Shown: positions 53,599 through 62,854, numbered from the stretch's first letter. The stretch: DNA of 64,000 nt from 66-474 sp964489055 (GCA_964489055.1 CAZAXF010000003.1:73066-137065), one strand, 5' to 3'. Numbers and translations: made by a program. The notes: a model not told the origin generated them from the sequence alone.

Positions 53599-53604
53599 AA
53601 GCGC

Positions 53605-53805
53605 TCAGCCTCCCCCAATGGCCTGCACTACTTCCACCTGGTCGCCTTCGCGCAGGCGGTGTTGAGCGTGTCGGCTGCGGGGCACGATTTCACGGTTGAC
53701 CTCGACCGCGACGCGGCGTTCGGCGTATCCGGCGTCGGCGAGCAGGCTCGCGACCGTTGCATCCGCGGTGCATTGGTGGGGTTTTCCGTTGAGCTGGATC
53801 TTCAT
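53605..53805 (-). CDS. thiS: Sulfur carrier protein ThiS
   Basis: This 66-residue ubiquitin-like protein starts MKIQLNGKPHQCTADATVAS and ends in the diagnostic Gly-Gly (QAIGGG), whose thiocarboxylate supplies sulfur for thiamine thiazole. Length is normal. It lies 43 bp after the DUF6600-type gene on the same strand. A repeat block separates it from thiG, which is usually adjacent. A longer in-frame start inside the preceding gene is not credible. Confidence 0.94.
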   Translation of the reverse strand: MKIQLNGKPHQCTADATVASLLADAGYAERRVAVEVNREIVPRSRHAQHRLREGDQVEVVQAIGGG

Positions 53806-53848
53806 GGCGTCAGTGTAGTATCTGGCGATCGCGCGCGGGGCGGTTCCG

Positions 53849-56392
53849 TCAGCGGATGCGCGGCTCGTTGCCGTTGTTGCCCGGATGGTGCTTGCGTGGC
53901 GAGGACGGTCGGTCGTAGCGTTGGGGCTTCTGGTGTTTTGCGCGATTTTCCTGCGCGTGCTGCCGGGCCTGTACCTCGGCCTGGCGCTGGGCCTGCTGCG
54001 CGCGTGCGCGCTGCCGGACCTGCATTTCGGCCTGGCGCTGGCGTTGCACCTGTTGGGCGCGTACGCGTTGTCGGGCCTGCATTTCGGCCTGGCGCTGGCG
54101 CTGCGCCTGTTGGGCGCGTACGCGTTGTCGGGCCTGCATTTCGACCTGGCGCTGGCGCTGCATCTGCTGTTCACGCACGCGCTGCCGGGCCTGCACCTCG
54201 GCCTGCTGTTCGCGCGCGCGCTGCTGCGCCTGCATCTGTACCTGGCGATGCTGTTGCGCCTGCAATTCGACCTGGCGTTGGCGTTGCGCCTGTTGCTCGC
54301 GTGCGCGTTGCTGTGCCCGCAGGTCGACCCGGCGTTGCGGTTGCGCCACTTGTTCGCGGGCAAGTTGCGGGGCCCGGGTCGGTGGCTGCTGTCGTCGAGG
54401 CTCCGGTACGTGAACGGCATGGTCCAGGGTGCGTGCAGGCTCCAGGGGGCGAACCACCGGCAGGCGGCCCGGTGCGACGTGTCTGGCTTCGGTCTTGCGC
54501 GCCGACGCTTCCGGCGGCCGGGCGCGGGATTTCTCCGGGTGCGCAAAGCGTGCGCTGCGCAGTTCCCCGGCGCGTGGCTGCGGCTGCAGCGGCTGGCGAA
54601 GGGCCGGGATCGGACGCACGGTATTGCGAGATGCGCGCGCGCCGGGCGTGCCGCGCGCAGGTCGGGTCACCGGCTGCGGGGCGGGTTCACCGTGCACTCG
54701 TGGTACTGCGTGGCGGCGGCCGCCGGATGTGGCGGCATCGCGTGCGGCAAGTTCGCGTACCAGCTTGACGCGTTCCGCGCGCGGTTCGTGATCCGCGTGC
54801 CGGCGCCGCAGTTCATGCGCCTGCACCGGCGACAACGGCCGGCCGTGTTGCTGTGCGATGACCGGTTCGCGCGCACGGAAGGGCAGCGGGCGTGGCGCAG
54901 GCTGGTGGCGTGCCACCACCGGCTTCACGAACGGGCGTCGTCCATGCACGTCGATGATCCGGGTCTCGGTGTGGTGCAGCCCCAGGCTCTCGCGCCCCGG
55001 AACCACGCCGGGCGTCACGACGGGTTCGCTGCGGCTCAGCTGGTTGCGGTTCAGGCGCAGTACCGCCGGGTGTACCGGCCGCGCATCGGTGAACACCTTG
55101 CGCGGCACCGCCGTCACCGCACCGGGCATCCGGCGGTAGGCGTAATGGTGCCGGTCCCAGCGGGGCCGATGGCCGCTTCGGTAGTCATTGTAAAAGTTGT
55201 TGATGACAGTCTTGTTGACGTACACGTTGCGCACGTTGGTGACGTTCACGCGCGTGAAGTAGCGGCGCGAGGCGTGGAACCACGGAACGTAAACGTCGCG
55301 CGGACCGAGCGGGAACCAGCCGACCGGCCGGCCGCCACCCAGGTGCAGCGAAACCGACCAGCCCGAGCCTCCCACGAAGGCCACCATCGCCGGCGCGTAG
55401 ACCGGTCGCACGTCGAGCGGGCCGGGTACCCAGCCCCAGCGGTTGCGGATGTAGACCCAGCGGCCGTAGTGGAACGGCGCGAAGCCCCAGGGCTGGCGGT
55501 CCACCCAGGTCCAGCCCCACGGGTCGATCCAGACCCAGCGTCCGTAACGGTACGGCGCCCAGCCGGCTGGCACGGTGTTCGGATACCACACGTGGCCGTA
55601 TTGCGGCACGGCGTTCCACTGCCCGTACTCGTAGAGCTGATCCGCGCCGATCATGTCCGGCGGCACGTATTGTTGTTCGCGCTGCGCGTAGCGCCGGTAG
55701 TTCGCGTCGCGCGCCTGGCAGAAGCGGTCGAAGGCGTCCGGTTCGGGCAGGCCCGTGACGTCCACGTCCGCGAGCGTGGAGTCGTTGAAGCGGTACGAAG
55801 TGTTTGCGGTGACTTCGCGGCTGGCGCCGTTTTCGCCATACACGACGCCGTGGCCTTCGAACACGGTGACCATGCTGCCGATGCCGTCCGGGTCGTTGTC
55901 GATGCGATAGATGCCCGGCGTGCTGGCGACGAATGCGATGGTGGGTGTGTCGACCTCGAAGTTGGCGTCGTAGGCGAGCTGGCGCAGGTCCAGGTTGAGC
56001 GTGCCCTGCGACAGCTCCATCTGGACGTTGTTTTCGGAAAGGTTGAGGAAATCGAAGGCGCTGTCGTGCGCGATCCGCACCGAGGCGTCGCCCAGCTCCA
56101 GCACCGCGAGGCCGTCGTCACCCGTCAGCAGGCGGTCGCCCAGCACCATCGGGCGGTTGATCTGGACCGAGCCCCAGTCGTTCTCGCCGGCCGGGGCAAA
56201 CTGCACCTGGCCGGAAAGATAGGCCAGCCGCGCCACGCGGCCGGGATCCTGGTCGGAATCGGAATAGGCGGATTGTGTGCTGCCCGGGGGCGCATCGTAT
56301 GACTGCGCCCGCAGCGGGCCCGCGCCCGCCAGCAGCAGGCTGCAGACGCCACCGGCCAGCAACATCGTGCGCAGGAAACGGAAAGAGCTCAT
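53849..56392 (-). CDS. Secreted FecR-like/DUF6600 protein with an Arg/Gln repeat tail
   Basis: This 847-residue protein has a signal peptide (MLLAGGVCSLLLAGAGPLRA), a FecR-like beta domain (about 50-225), then a Trp/Tyr/Pro-rich region with GWAPYRYGRWVWIDPWGWTW, matching DUF6600. The next third is basic and disordered. The last 180 residues are a repeat built on ARQRVRAQQAQRQRQAEMQ, about eight units rich in Arg, Gln, Ala and Glu, probably a long charged helix. The function is unknown; FecR-like domains often sense or bind envelope components. The ATG at 56392 is just before the signal peptide. Confidence 0.82.
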   Translation of the reverse strand: MSSFRFLRTMLLAGGVCSLLLAGAGPLRAQSYDAPPGSTQSAYSDSDQDPGRVARLAYLSGQVQFAPAGENDWGSVQINRPMVLGDRLLTGDDGLAVLELGDASVRIAHDSAFDFLNLSENNVQMELSQGTLNLDLRQLAYDANFEVDTPTIAFVASTPGIYRIDNDPDGIGSMVTVFEGHGVVYGENGASREVTANTSYRFNDSTLADVDVTGLPEPDAFDRFCQARDANYRRYAQREQQYVPPDMIGADQLYEYGQWNAVPQYGHVWYPNTVPAGWAPYRYGRWVWIDPWGWTWVDRQPWGFAPFHYGRWVYIRNRWGWVPGPLDVRPVYAPAMVAFVGGSGWSVSLHLGGGRPVGWFPLGPRDVYVPWFHASRRYFTRVNVTNVRNVYVNKTVINNFYNDYRSGHRPRWDRHHYAYRRMPGAVTAVPRKVFTDARPVHPAVLRLNRNQLSRSEPVVTPGVVPGRESLGLHHTETRIIDVHGRRPFVKPVVARHQPAPRPLPFRAREPVIAQQHGRPLSPVQAHELRRRHADHEPRAERVKLVRELAARDAATSGGRRHAVPRVHGEPAPQPVTRPARGTPGARASRNTVRPIPALRQPLQPQPRAGELRSARFAHPEKSRARPPEASARKTEARHVAPGRLPVVRPLEPARTLDHAVHVPEPRRQQPPTRAPQLAREQVAQPQRRVDLRAQQRAREQQAQRQRQVELQAQQHRQVQMQAQQRAREQQAEVQARQRVREQQMQRQRQVEMQARQRVRAQQAQRQRQAEMQARQRVRAQQVQRQRQAEMQVRQRARAQQAQRQAEVQARQHAQENRAKHQKPQRYDRPSSPRKHHPGNNGNEPRIR

Positions 56393-56591
56393 GCTCGACT
56401 CCCGGTGGATACGGGCGCATTGCCCTGGTCGTCGGTACGGCGCCCTTCGTCCGACGATTCCATTGAAACGGGGCCGGGCTGAATGTTGACCTGCTGAGTT
56501 CACTATTTAAGAGTTACCGCCCGCCGCGTTCAGTGCGCGTTCGGAAAACGTTGCGCAAATCGTGGGCGCCTCGCTACCATCCGTGCACGAT

Positions 56592-56665
56592 GCGGGTGTA
56601 GCTCAATGGCAGAGCCGTAGCTTCCCAAGCTACTGACGAGGGTTCGATTCCCTTCACCCGCTCCA
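56592..56665 (+). tRNA. tRNA-Gly, anticodon CCC
   Basis: The 74-base sequence folds as a full cloverleaf: acceptor GCGGGTG/CACCCGC, D arm GCTC/GAGC, anticodon stem GTAGC/GCTAC with loop TTCCCAA (anticodon CCC at 56624-56626), and a T arm with GGTTCGATTCCC. The CCA end is encoded. It reads the glycine codon GGG. No attachment-site duplication or integrase lies nearby. Confidence 0.96.
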
Positions 56666-56813
56666 GCCGTTTCCGGCCGCCTATGGCCGGGTGCGATCTT
56701 CCCCGGGGTGGCGCGATGACTTCACACGGCCCGGCTTGCGCGCGGTTCGCACGATTGCGGGCCGGACGTCCGGGCGCGATGGCGCCGGCGCGTGCCGAAG
56801 AGGGGCGCGTGCC

Positions 56814-57689
56814 ATGAGGATCGTGATTCTGTCGCGCAATTCGCGCTTGTATTCGACCGCGCGGCTGGTCGCGGCCGGGCGTGCGCGCGGGCACCGCGTG
56901 CGCGTGCTCGATCCCCTGCGCTGCTACATGCGCATCGGCCGCGAGGGATTCGCTCTGCGCTACGGCGGGCGGCCATTGAAGAAAATCGACGCGGTGATTC
57001 CGCGAATCGGTGCATCGGTTGCATTTTACGGCACCGCGGTTCTGCGCCAGTTCGAGATGATGGGCGTGTATACGCCCAGTCCCTCCGACGCGATCCTGCG
57101 CGCGCGCGACAAGCTGCGCAGCCTGCAGATCCTCGCCGGTGGCGGCATCGACCTGCCGGCAACCGTGTTCGGCGACAACCCGGATGACACCGCGGACCTG
57201 CTGGCGATGCTGGGGTCGCCGCCGCACGTGATCAAGCTCAACGAGGGCGCCCAGGGATCGGGCGTGGTGCTGGCCGAAACGCCGATTGCCTCGCGCAGCG
57301 TGATCGAGGCGTTCCGGGGCCTGTACGCCAATTTCCTGGTGCAGCGGTTCGTACCCGAGGCGAATGGTTGCGACCTCCGTTGCCTGGTCGTCGGCGGGCA
57401 TGTGGTGGCCGCCATGCAGCGGACCTCCACCGACGGAGACTTCCGCGCCAACCTGCACCGCGGCGGCACCGCCCGACCCGCGCGGGTGTCGCCGGCCGAG
57501 CGGGACATGGCGCTCGGCGCGGTGCGCCTGCTGGGGCTGGGCATCGCCGGCGTCGACCTGCTGCGTTCGGAGGACGGGCCGCTGCTGCTGGAGGTCAACG
57601 CCTCGCCGGGCCTGGAAGGCATCGAGGGCGCGACCGGCGTGGACGTGGCCGGCGCGGTGATCGAACACATCGAGCAGGCACTGGCCTGA
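56814..57689 (+). CDS. rimK: RimK-like ATP-grasp ligase
   Basis: This 291-residue enzyme has the RimK start MRIVILSRNSRLYSTARLVA, the ATP-grasp Lys in VIKLNEGAQGSGVVLAE, and the metal-binding end LLEVNASPGLEGIEGATGVD. RimK adds glutamate residues to the C-terminus of ribosomal protein S6 and can make poly-glutamate. The ATG at 56814 fits the family start; the frame runs 41 codons further upstream without support. It follows tRNA-Gly and stands alone. Confidence 0.92.
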   Translation: MRIVILSRNSRLYSTARLVAAGRARGHRVRVLDPLRCYMRIGREGFALRYGGRPLKKIDAVIPRIGASVAFYGTAVLRQFEMMGVYTPSPSDAILRARDKLRSLQILAGGGIDLPATVFGDNPDDTADLLAMLGSPPHVIKLNEGAQGSGVVLAETPIASRSVIEAFRGLYANFLVQRFVPEANGCDLRCLVVGGHVVAAMQRTSTDGDFRANLHRGGTARPARVSPAERDMALGAVRLLGLGIAGVDLLRSEDGPLLLEVNASPGLEGIEGATGVDVAGAVIEHIEQALA

Positions 57690-57761
57690 ACACACCACGC
57701 TGTTCCGGGGCGACGGCACCGGGCCGCGCATTCGACGACCAGCTTAGTACGAAATTTATCG

Positions 57762-57791
57762 TTGACATGCCGGATTCGATGTGCCTATCAT
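57762..57791 (+). promoter_or_regulatory. Predicted sigma-70 promoter of the lipoprotein gene
   Basis: A consensus TTGACA is followed after 18 bases by TATCAT, in a locally AT-rich stretch. The -10 ends 71 bp before the ATG at 57863. Confidence 0.55.
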
Positions 57792-57862
57792 CCACCCTCA
57801 GTGTGGTTGCGTGGAAATGTCGGCCATCCTGGTCGGCAGTGCGACAGCTACGGAGCACAGCC

Positions 57863-58462
57863 ATGAATTCGATCAAGCGTTGGGGATGCATGGTGGCCGT
57901 TGCGGCGGCCACGGGAATGTTGTTGCAGGGTTGCGCCACGACCGGGGCCGCCGGAAGCGGGCAGGCGTCCGCCGGGCCGACCACGACGACGGCCAGCGGC
58001 CACGAGAAGGCCGTGGTCAAGGCCGACACCAAGGAAAACTTCGAAGCGGTGGTGGCGGCCATCCACAAGCAGATGGAGCCGGGCGGCCGCTGGCAGTACA
58101 TCGACAAGCACGAACGCGGGACAATCGATGGAAGCTTCGCCGACATGCGCAAGCTCTATGACAAGTTCGGCAGCGTGGACAAGATGGACCAGCCTGCCAA
58201 GCAGCGCCTTCTGGCCGACCAGACCACGATCAACGCGATCCTGACCCGGAAGGACGGCGAACGGCTGATTTGCAAGAATACCCTGCCAATCGGTTCGCAC
58301 CTGCCGGTCAGGACCTGCAAGACCTACGCCCAGCTCCAGGCCGAGTGGCGGCATACGCAGCAACAGTTCGACCAGATCAACCAGCAGGGGCGGAAGCCGG
58401 TCCAGAGCCAAAGCCTCACACGCCCGAACCCGCAGGGACAAGCCCCGATGAGGGGCCATTGA
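57863..58462 (+). CDS. Hypothetical lipoprotein
   Basis: This 199-residue protein has a signal peptide with lipobox LLQGC (MVAVAAATGMLLQGCATTG). A Thr/Ser/Gly linker follows, then a charged domain with FEAVVAAIHKQMEPGGRWQY and LICKNTLPIGSHLPVRTCKT; the two Cys there may form a disulfide. The last 40 residues are Gln-rich. I recognise no named family. It has its own promoter and lies upstream of the BlaI-type regulator, 70 bp away. Confidence 0.75.
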   Translation: MNSIKRWGCMVAVAAATGMLLQGCATTGAAGSGQASAGPTTTTASGHEKAVVKADTKENFEAVVAAIHKQMEPGGRWQYIDKHERGTIDGSFADMRKLYDKFGSVDKMDQPAKQRLLADQTTINAILTRKDGERLICKNTLPIGSHLPVRTCKTYAQLQAEWRHTQQQFDQINQQGRKPVQSQSLTRPNPQGQAPMRGH

Positions 58463-58532
58463 CAACGAGATGCCAACGGGCACGCCCGTCGTCATGGACG
58501 CGACGGTGAGGGATGATTGAATTGGGGCAAGC

Positions 58533-58934
58533 ATGATGGCCGCTGCAAGGCAGGCGTCGCCTCGACCCACCGAGGCCGAACTGGAAATCCTGCAGGTGCT
58601 GTGGGAGCACGGCGCTTGCACGGTTCGGGACGTGCACGAGGTGTTGCACCGGCGCTCGGGAACCGGCTACACCACCGCGCTGAAGCAGCTCCAGATCATG
58701 CACGAGAAGGGACTGGTGCGACGCGACGAATCGCAGCGCGCGCACCGGTACCGGGCCGCCGTGGGCAAGGAGCGCACCCAGAAGCGACTGCTGGGCGACC
58801 TGCTCGATCGGGTCTTCGACGGTTCCCCGTCGCGACTGGTGCTGCAGGCCCTGGGTGACCACAAGGCCAGCCGCGAGGAGCTGCAGGAAATCCGTGCGTT
58901 GCTGAACCGTCTCGACGGGGAAGGCGACAAGTGA
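58533..58934 (+). CDS. BlaI/MecI/CopY-family transcriptional repressor
   Basis: This 133-residue winged-helix protein has the family start PTEAELEILQVLWEHGACTV and the recognition helix region RSGTGYTTALKQLQIMHEKG. Such repressors bind DNA as dimers and are inactivated when a partner membrane protease triggers their cleavage. The adjacent M56 peptidase gene is that partner. A second ATG lies one codon downstream. Its end overlaps the peptidase start by four bases (GTGA). Confidence 0.92.
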   Translation: MMAAARQASPRPTEAELEILQVLWEHGACTVRDVHEVLHRRSGTGYTTALKQLQIMHEKGLVRRDESQRAHRYRAAVGKERTQKRLLGDLLDRVFDGSPSRLVLQALGDHKASREELQEIRALLNRLDGEGDK

Positions 58935-60619
58935 ACGCATCGATGCTGGCGATGGCCGTGATCCAGGCGCTCGGCTGGTGCCTGTTGCACTTTTTCTGGC
59001 AGGCCGCGCTGGTTGGCGCGGTGTACGCGCTCGCGCGCATCGTGCTGCCGCGCGGCAATCCGCGTTACCTCGCCGCGATGCTGGCGCTCGTCGTGTTGGC
59101 GGTGGTGCCGGGCTGGACTTTCTGGCAGGCGCTGCGGGAACTTGCCCACCCGGTCGCCACCGGCGGCGTGATGCCGGCGACGGCCGTCGCCACCGTCGGC
59201 GCATCGACGGGCCCGCACGAGACGGCTGGCTGGCTGGCGGCAGTCGGCGTCGCGCTGCCGTGGCTGGTGCTGGCGTGGAGCTGCGGCGTGGTACTGCTGG
59301 CGTTGCGGGTCGCGCGGCAGTGGCACCGGTTGCGGATGATCGTGCGTGCGGCCGAGGCATTGCCGGCCTGGCAGGCGCGGGCGCGCGCGCTGGCGCGGCG
59401 GCTGGGCCTGCGGCGCACGGTGCCGGTACTGGCCAGCGTGCGCATCGCCACGCCGACCCTGGTCGGCTGGGTGCGGCCCGCGGTGGTCATGCCGCTGGCG
59501 ATGCTTGCCTCGATGCCCGCCGAACAATTGGACCTGGTGCTGGCCCACGAGCTTGCCCACCTCCGGCGCCTGGACCATTTGGCCAACCTGTTCCAGGTGC
59601 TGCTTGAAATCGTGTTCTTCTACCATCCGGTGGTGCACTGGATTTCGCGCGATGCGCGCAACGAACGCGAGCTTTGTTGCGATGCGCTGGCGCTGCGCGC
59701 CAGTGGCGGCAGTCGTCGCGATTTCGTGGCCGCACTGGCCGGCCTGGAGGAGTTTCGCGCCGGCCACGCCAACCTCGCGCTCGCGGCCAGCGGCGGGTTG
59801 CTGCTGGAGCGTGCCTGGTTCGTGTCCGGGGTGGCGCCCGGGCGTCCGCGCCGGCAGGCGCAGGCCGTCGTTTCCTGGGTGCTCGCCGCGGCACTGGTAT
59901 TGGCGTTGGCGGTGGTCTGGTGGCAGCGTACGACCGCTGTACCCCGGGTAGCCCCGGTGCAGGTGCGTCCCGCGTTCGGCCTTGCGGCGCCAACGCTGCA
60001 GGCAGGCGCGATGCCCGCACCCGGGCTGCTGGCGCCGATCCATTTCCTCGTGGCCGAGCGCAGCGCCACGATGCAGCCGGAGCACGCGGCGTTGCGTGAG
60101 CCGGTCGCCTTGCCGCGCCTGCCGCTCCGGGTGGTTGACCTTGCGCCGGCCGCGCCCGCGGTCGGCGCGCTGCCCGCGGCATCGGACGCTGCCGGCACAA
60201 CCGCGCAGCCGGAGGTCGAACACGCCACCGCAGCCGGGCCCGCCGCGGTCGCGCCGCAGGCACTGCACGTGGTCGCGCCGGTCTACCCGCGCGCCGCGCT
60301 GGCCAGGGGGATCCGCGGCCGGGTGACGGTTGCCTTCACGCTCGACGCCGATGGCCGGCCGCAGAACCTTGCCGTGGTTGCGGCGTCACCGGCCGGCGTG
60401 TTCAACGCCGCCGCCCTGCACGCGATCGCGCAATGGCGGTTCCAACCCGCCGGCGACGCCGGGCGGCGCTTGCAGCAGACCTTCAGTTTTGCCCCGGATG
60501 CAACCGGCGACGACATGCAGGCGCTGCCCGGTTGCCAGTACGTCACGGGCAGCCACATCTGCCGGCATTCCGATGACGCCGGGCCTGGATTGATGACGCT
60601 GCCCGCCTCCGGCCACTGA
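58931..60619 (+). CDS. M56 (BlaR1-type) metallopeptidase with a TonB C-terminal domain
   Basis: This 562-residue inner-membrane protein has N-terminal helices and an M56 zinc peptidase domain with H206-E-L-A-H210 in VLAHELAHLRRLDH. The periplasmic part does not carry the penicillin-binding sensor of BlaR1. It ends with a TonB-like domain (PVYPRAALARGIRGRVTVAF, then ALHAIAQWRFQPAGDAG). The signal it detects is therefore unlikely to be a beta-lactam through acylation. A Pro/Ala-rich linker joins the two halves. It is co-translated with the BlaI-type repressor. Confidence 0.89.
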   Translation: MNASMLAMAVIQALGWCLLHFFWQAALVGAVYALARIVLPRGNPRYLAAMLALVVLAVVPGWTFWQALRELAHPVATGGVMPATAVATVGASTGPHETAGWLAAVGVALPWLVLAWSCGVVLLALRVARQWHRLRMIVRAAEALPAWQARARALARRLGLRRTVPVLASVRIATPTLVGWVRPAVVMPLAMLASMPAEQLDLVLAHELAHLRRLDHLANLFQVLLEIVFFYHPVVHWISRDARNERELCCDALALRASGGSRRDFVAALAGLEEFRAGHANLALAASGGLLLERAWFVSGVAPGRPRRQAQAVVSWVLAAALVLALAVVWWQRTTAVPRVAPVQVRPAFGLAAPTLQAGAMPAPGLLAPIHFLVAERSATMQPEHAALREPVALPRLPLRVVDLAPAAPAVGALPAASDAAGTTAQPEVEHATAAGPAAVAPQALHVVAPVYPRAALARGIRGRVTVAFTLDADGRPQNLAVVAASPAGVFNAAALHAIAQWRFQPAGDAGRRLQQTFSFAPDATGDDMQALPGCQYVTGSHICRHSDDAGPGLMTLPASGH

Positions 60620-60703
60620 GCCGCGCCGCCGGGCTGGGCAGCCGGGCGGGTTTCTCGCTAAGCTTGCGCTGTCGCGCGATGCCGCGCACGGGATGTTGCC
60701 GCC

Positions 60704-61390
60704 ATGCGGGTGCTGGTGATCGAAGACAACAACGACATCGCCACCAATATCGGCGATTACCTGGAAGACCGCGGCCACGTGGTCGATTTCGCGGGCGACG
60801 GCGTGACCGGCCTGCACCTGGCCGTGGTCAACGATTTCGACGTCATCGTGCTGGACCTGATGCTGCCCGGCATGGATGGCATCGAGGTGTGCCGGAAGCT
60901 TCGCGAGGAAGCGCACAAGCACACCCCGGTGCTGATGCTGACCGCGCGCGATGCGCTGGAGCACAAGCTCACCGGCTTCGAGTCGGGCGCCGACGACTAC
61001 ATGACCAAGCCGTTCGCGCTGCAGGAACTGGCCGCGCGCCTGGAAGTACTCGCGCGCCGCGGCAAGGGACCGCCCAGCCGGGTGCTGAAGGTCGCCGACC
61101 TCAGCTACAACCTCGACACCCTTGTGGTGACCCGCGCCGGGCAGTCGATCCAGTTGAACCCCATCGGCCTGAAGCTGCTGCAGGCGCTGATGGATGCCAG
61201 TCCCTCGGTGGTCACCCGCCAGGAACTCGAACACAAGGTCTGGGGCGAGGAATTGCCCGACTCCGATTCGCTGCGCGTGCACATCCACGGCCTGCGCGCG
61301 GCGATCGACAAACCGTTCGACAAGCCGTTGATCCACACCCGCCACGGCATCGGCTACCGCATGGTCGATCCCGATGCAGTCCAGGCGTAA
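60704..61390 (+). CDS. OmpR/PhoB-family response regulator
   Basis: This 228-residue regulator has a receiver domain with phosphoacceptor Asp51 in VIVLDLMLPGMDG, acidic residues EDNND near the start, and Lys in DDYMTKPFALQELAARL. The C-terminal winged helix contains LEHKVWGEELPDSDSLRVHI and ends GIGYRMVDPD. The kinase gene that follows overlaps it by 17 bp. The stimulus is unknown. Confidence 0.94.
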   Translation: MRVLVIEDNNDIATNIGDYLEDRGHVVDFAGDGVTGLHLAVVNDFDVIVLDLMLPGMDGIEVCRKLREEAHKHTPVLMLTARDALEHKLTGFESGADDYMTKPFALQELAARLEVLARRGKGPPSRVLKVADLSYNLDTLVVTRAGQSIQLNPIGLKLLQALMDASPSVVTRQELEHKVWGEELPDSDSLRVHIHGLRAAIDKPFDKPLIHTRHGIGYRMVDPDAVQA

Positions 61391-62675
61391 GCTCCGCTTC
61401 CGGCTGATCGTCACCTTCACGCTGTTCGGCTTCGCCCTCAGCGTGTTGTTTGCCGCCGCCTCGCTGTACATGCGGGCCAAGGTCGAGAACCAGTTGATCA
61501 ACCAGAGCCTGGAAGCCGACGTGCAGCAGGCGCTGGAAAACAAGCACCGGCATCCGGACCAGCCGCTGCAGTCCAAGCTGGTCGAGGGCTGGCTGTGGAA
61601 CGATCGCACCGTGTACCAGGCGCCGCTGGCCTGGCAGGGCCTCAAGCCCGGCGTGTACGACATGCACGGCAGCGGCGCCGACGGCAAGCCCAAGCACTAC
61701 AAGCTGGCGGTCGCGCGCAAGTACGGGCTGGATGCATTCCTTACCTACGACATCAGTCACGAGGGACTGGGCAAGCGGCAACTGGTCACCGGCCTGGTCG
61801 CAGCGGTGCTGCTGTTCACGCTGCTGTCGCTGGCAGTCGGCTACTGGCTGTCGCGCCGCGTGATGCGCCCGGTGACCGACCTTGCGCTGCGCCTGCGCGC
61901 GTTTCGCAGCGGCAGTCAGCCCGAGCCGCTGGCGCCGCACTTTGCCGAGGACGAGGTGGGTGAACTGGCCGCGGCGCTGGACGACTACGCGCAGCGCCAG
62001 AGCGCGCTGATCCAGCGTGACCGCGAATTCAACGCCGACGTCAGCCACGAGCTGCGCACGCCGCTGGCGGTGATTGCCAGCACCACCGAGTTGCTGATGG
62101 CGATGCCCGACCTGGACGAGAAGCTGCGCACCCGGTTGCAGCGCATCGAGCGCGCGGTACGCCAGTCCACCGAGTTGACCCAGGCGCTGCTGCTGCTCTC
62201 GCGGGCCGAGCGCTCGGGACCGGTGGACGGCGAAGCCACGGACGTGGCGAAGGTGGCCCGGGAGATCGTGGCCACCCACCGCCCCGACGTCGGCCGCAAG
62301 CCGCTCACGCTGCGCACAGAAATCGAGGCACCGGTGACCGTGGAGGCGCCATCGTCGGTGGTCGCGGTGGCGCTCGGCAACCTGGTCGGCAACGCCTGCA
62401 AGTACACCCAGGAAGGCGAGATCGTGGTGCGCGTGCAGCCCGGTCGGGTGCGCGTGGAGGACACCGGGCCGGGCATCAAGCCCGAGGAGGCCGAGCGGCT
62501 GTTCGAACGCGGCGTGCGCGGTGAAGGCCAGACCGTCAAGGGCGCCGGCCTCGGGCTGGCCATCGTGCGCCGCTTGTGCGAGCTCTACGGCTGGCGCGTC
62601 AGCCTGCAGCTGCGGGCCGAACGCGGGGTCGTGGCCACGCTGGATTTCGGCCTCCCCGACGCCAGCGGTGATTGA
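61374..62675 (+). CDS. Sensor histidine kinase
   Basis: This 433-residue kinase has two membrane helices (about 10-32 and 138-158) flanking a periplasmic sensor of about 100 residues, a HAMP-like linker, and the phosphoacceptor His225 in NADVSHELRTPLAVIAS. The ATPase domain has N-box VGNACKYTQEGEIVVRV, G1 VEDTGPGIKPEEAERLFERG and G2 GAGLGLAIVRRLC. It overlaps the response regulator gene and is its cognate partner. The sensor domain matches no family I recognise. Confidence 0.93.
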   Translation: MQSRRKLRFRLIVTFTLFGFALSVLFAAASLYMRAKVENQLINQSLEADVQQALENKHRHPDQPLQSKLVEGWLWNDRTVYQAPLAWQGLKPGVYDMHGSGADGKPKHYKLAVARKYGLDAFLTYDISHEGLGKRQLVTGLVAAVLLFTLLSLAVGYWLSRRVMRPVTDLALRLRAFRSGSQPEPLAPHFAEDEVGELAAALDDYAQRQSALIQRDREFNADVSHELRTPLAVIASTTELLMAMPDLDEKLRTRLQRIERAVRQSTELTQALLLLSRAERSGPVDGEATDVAKVAREIVATHRPDVGRKPLTLRTEIEAPVTVEAPSSVVAVALGNLVGNACKYTQEGEIVVRVQPGRVRVEDTGPGIKPEEAERLFERGVRGEGQTVKGAGLGLAIVRRLCELYGWRVSLQLRAERGVVATLDFGLPDASGD

Positions 62676-62854
62676 ACGCGGCAGGCGCCGGATTTCCATG
62701 CATGCCGCCGGGTCTGGCGTATACTCGGTAGCGCCGATGGACGGTGGCGGGGCGCCGTCGGTGCTGCACTTGCGGCGCACGCCGGGGTCGGGCAAAGTGG
62801 CCTTCGGCCGGCGAATGGCGCGGGTACGACAACGCGGATTTCGGGAGGGGGTAC

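Noticed and set aside
52549..53600. Several small proteins in the thiS-thiG gap
   Set aside because: The frames on both strands give the same peptide from each 140-bp repeat copy and have no ribosome-binding sites or homology signs.
53605..53848. TPP riboswitch before thiS
   Set aside because: Only 43 bp separate thiS from the preceding gene and no TPP-type conserved core was found there.
53885..56302. Long plus-strand open frame of 805 codons
   Set aside because: It runs antisense to the FecR/DUF6600 gene, whose strand has a signal peptide and recognisable domains. Long antisense frames are expected at this GC content.
56592..56665. Genomic island attachment site at tRNA-Gly
   Set aside because: No direct repeat of the tRNA 3' end, integrase or composition change is visible nearby.
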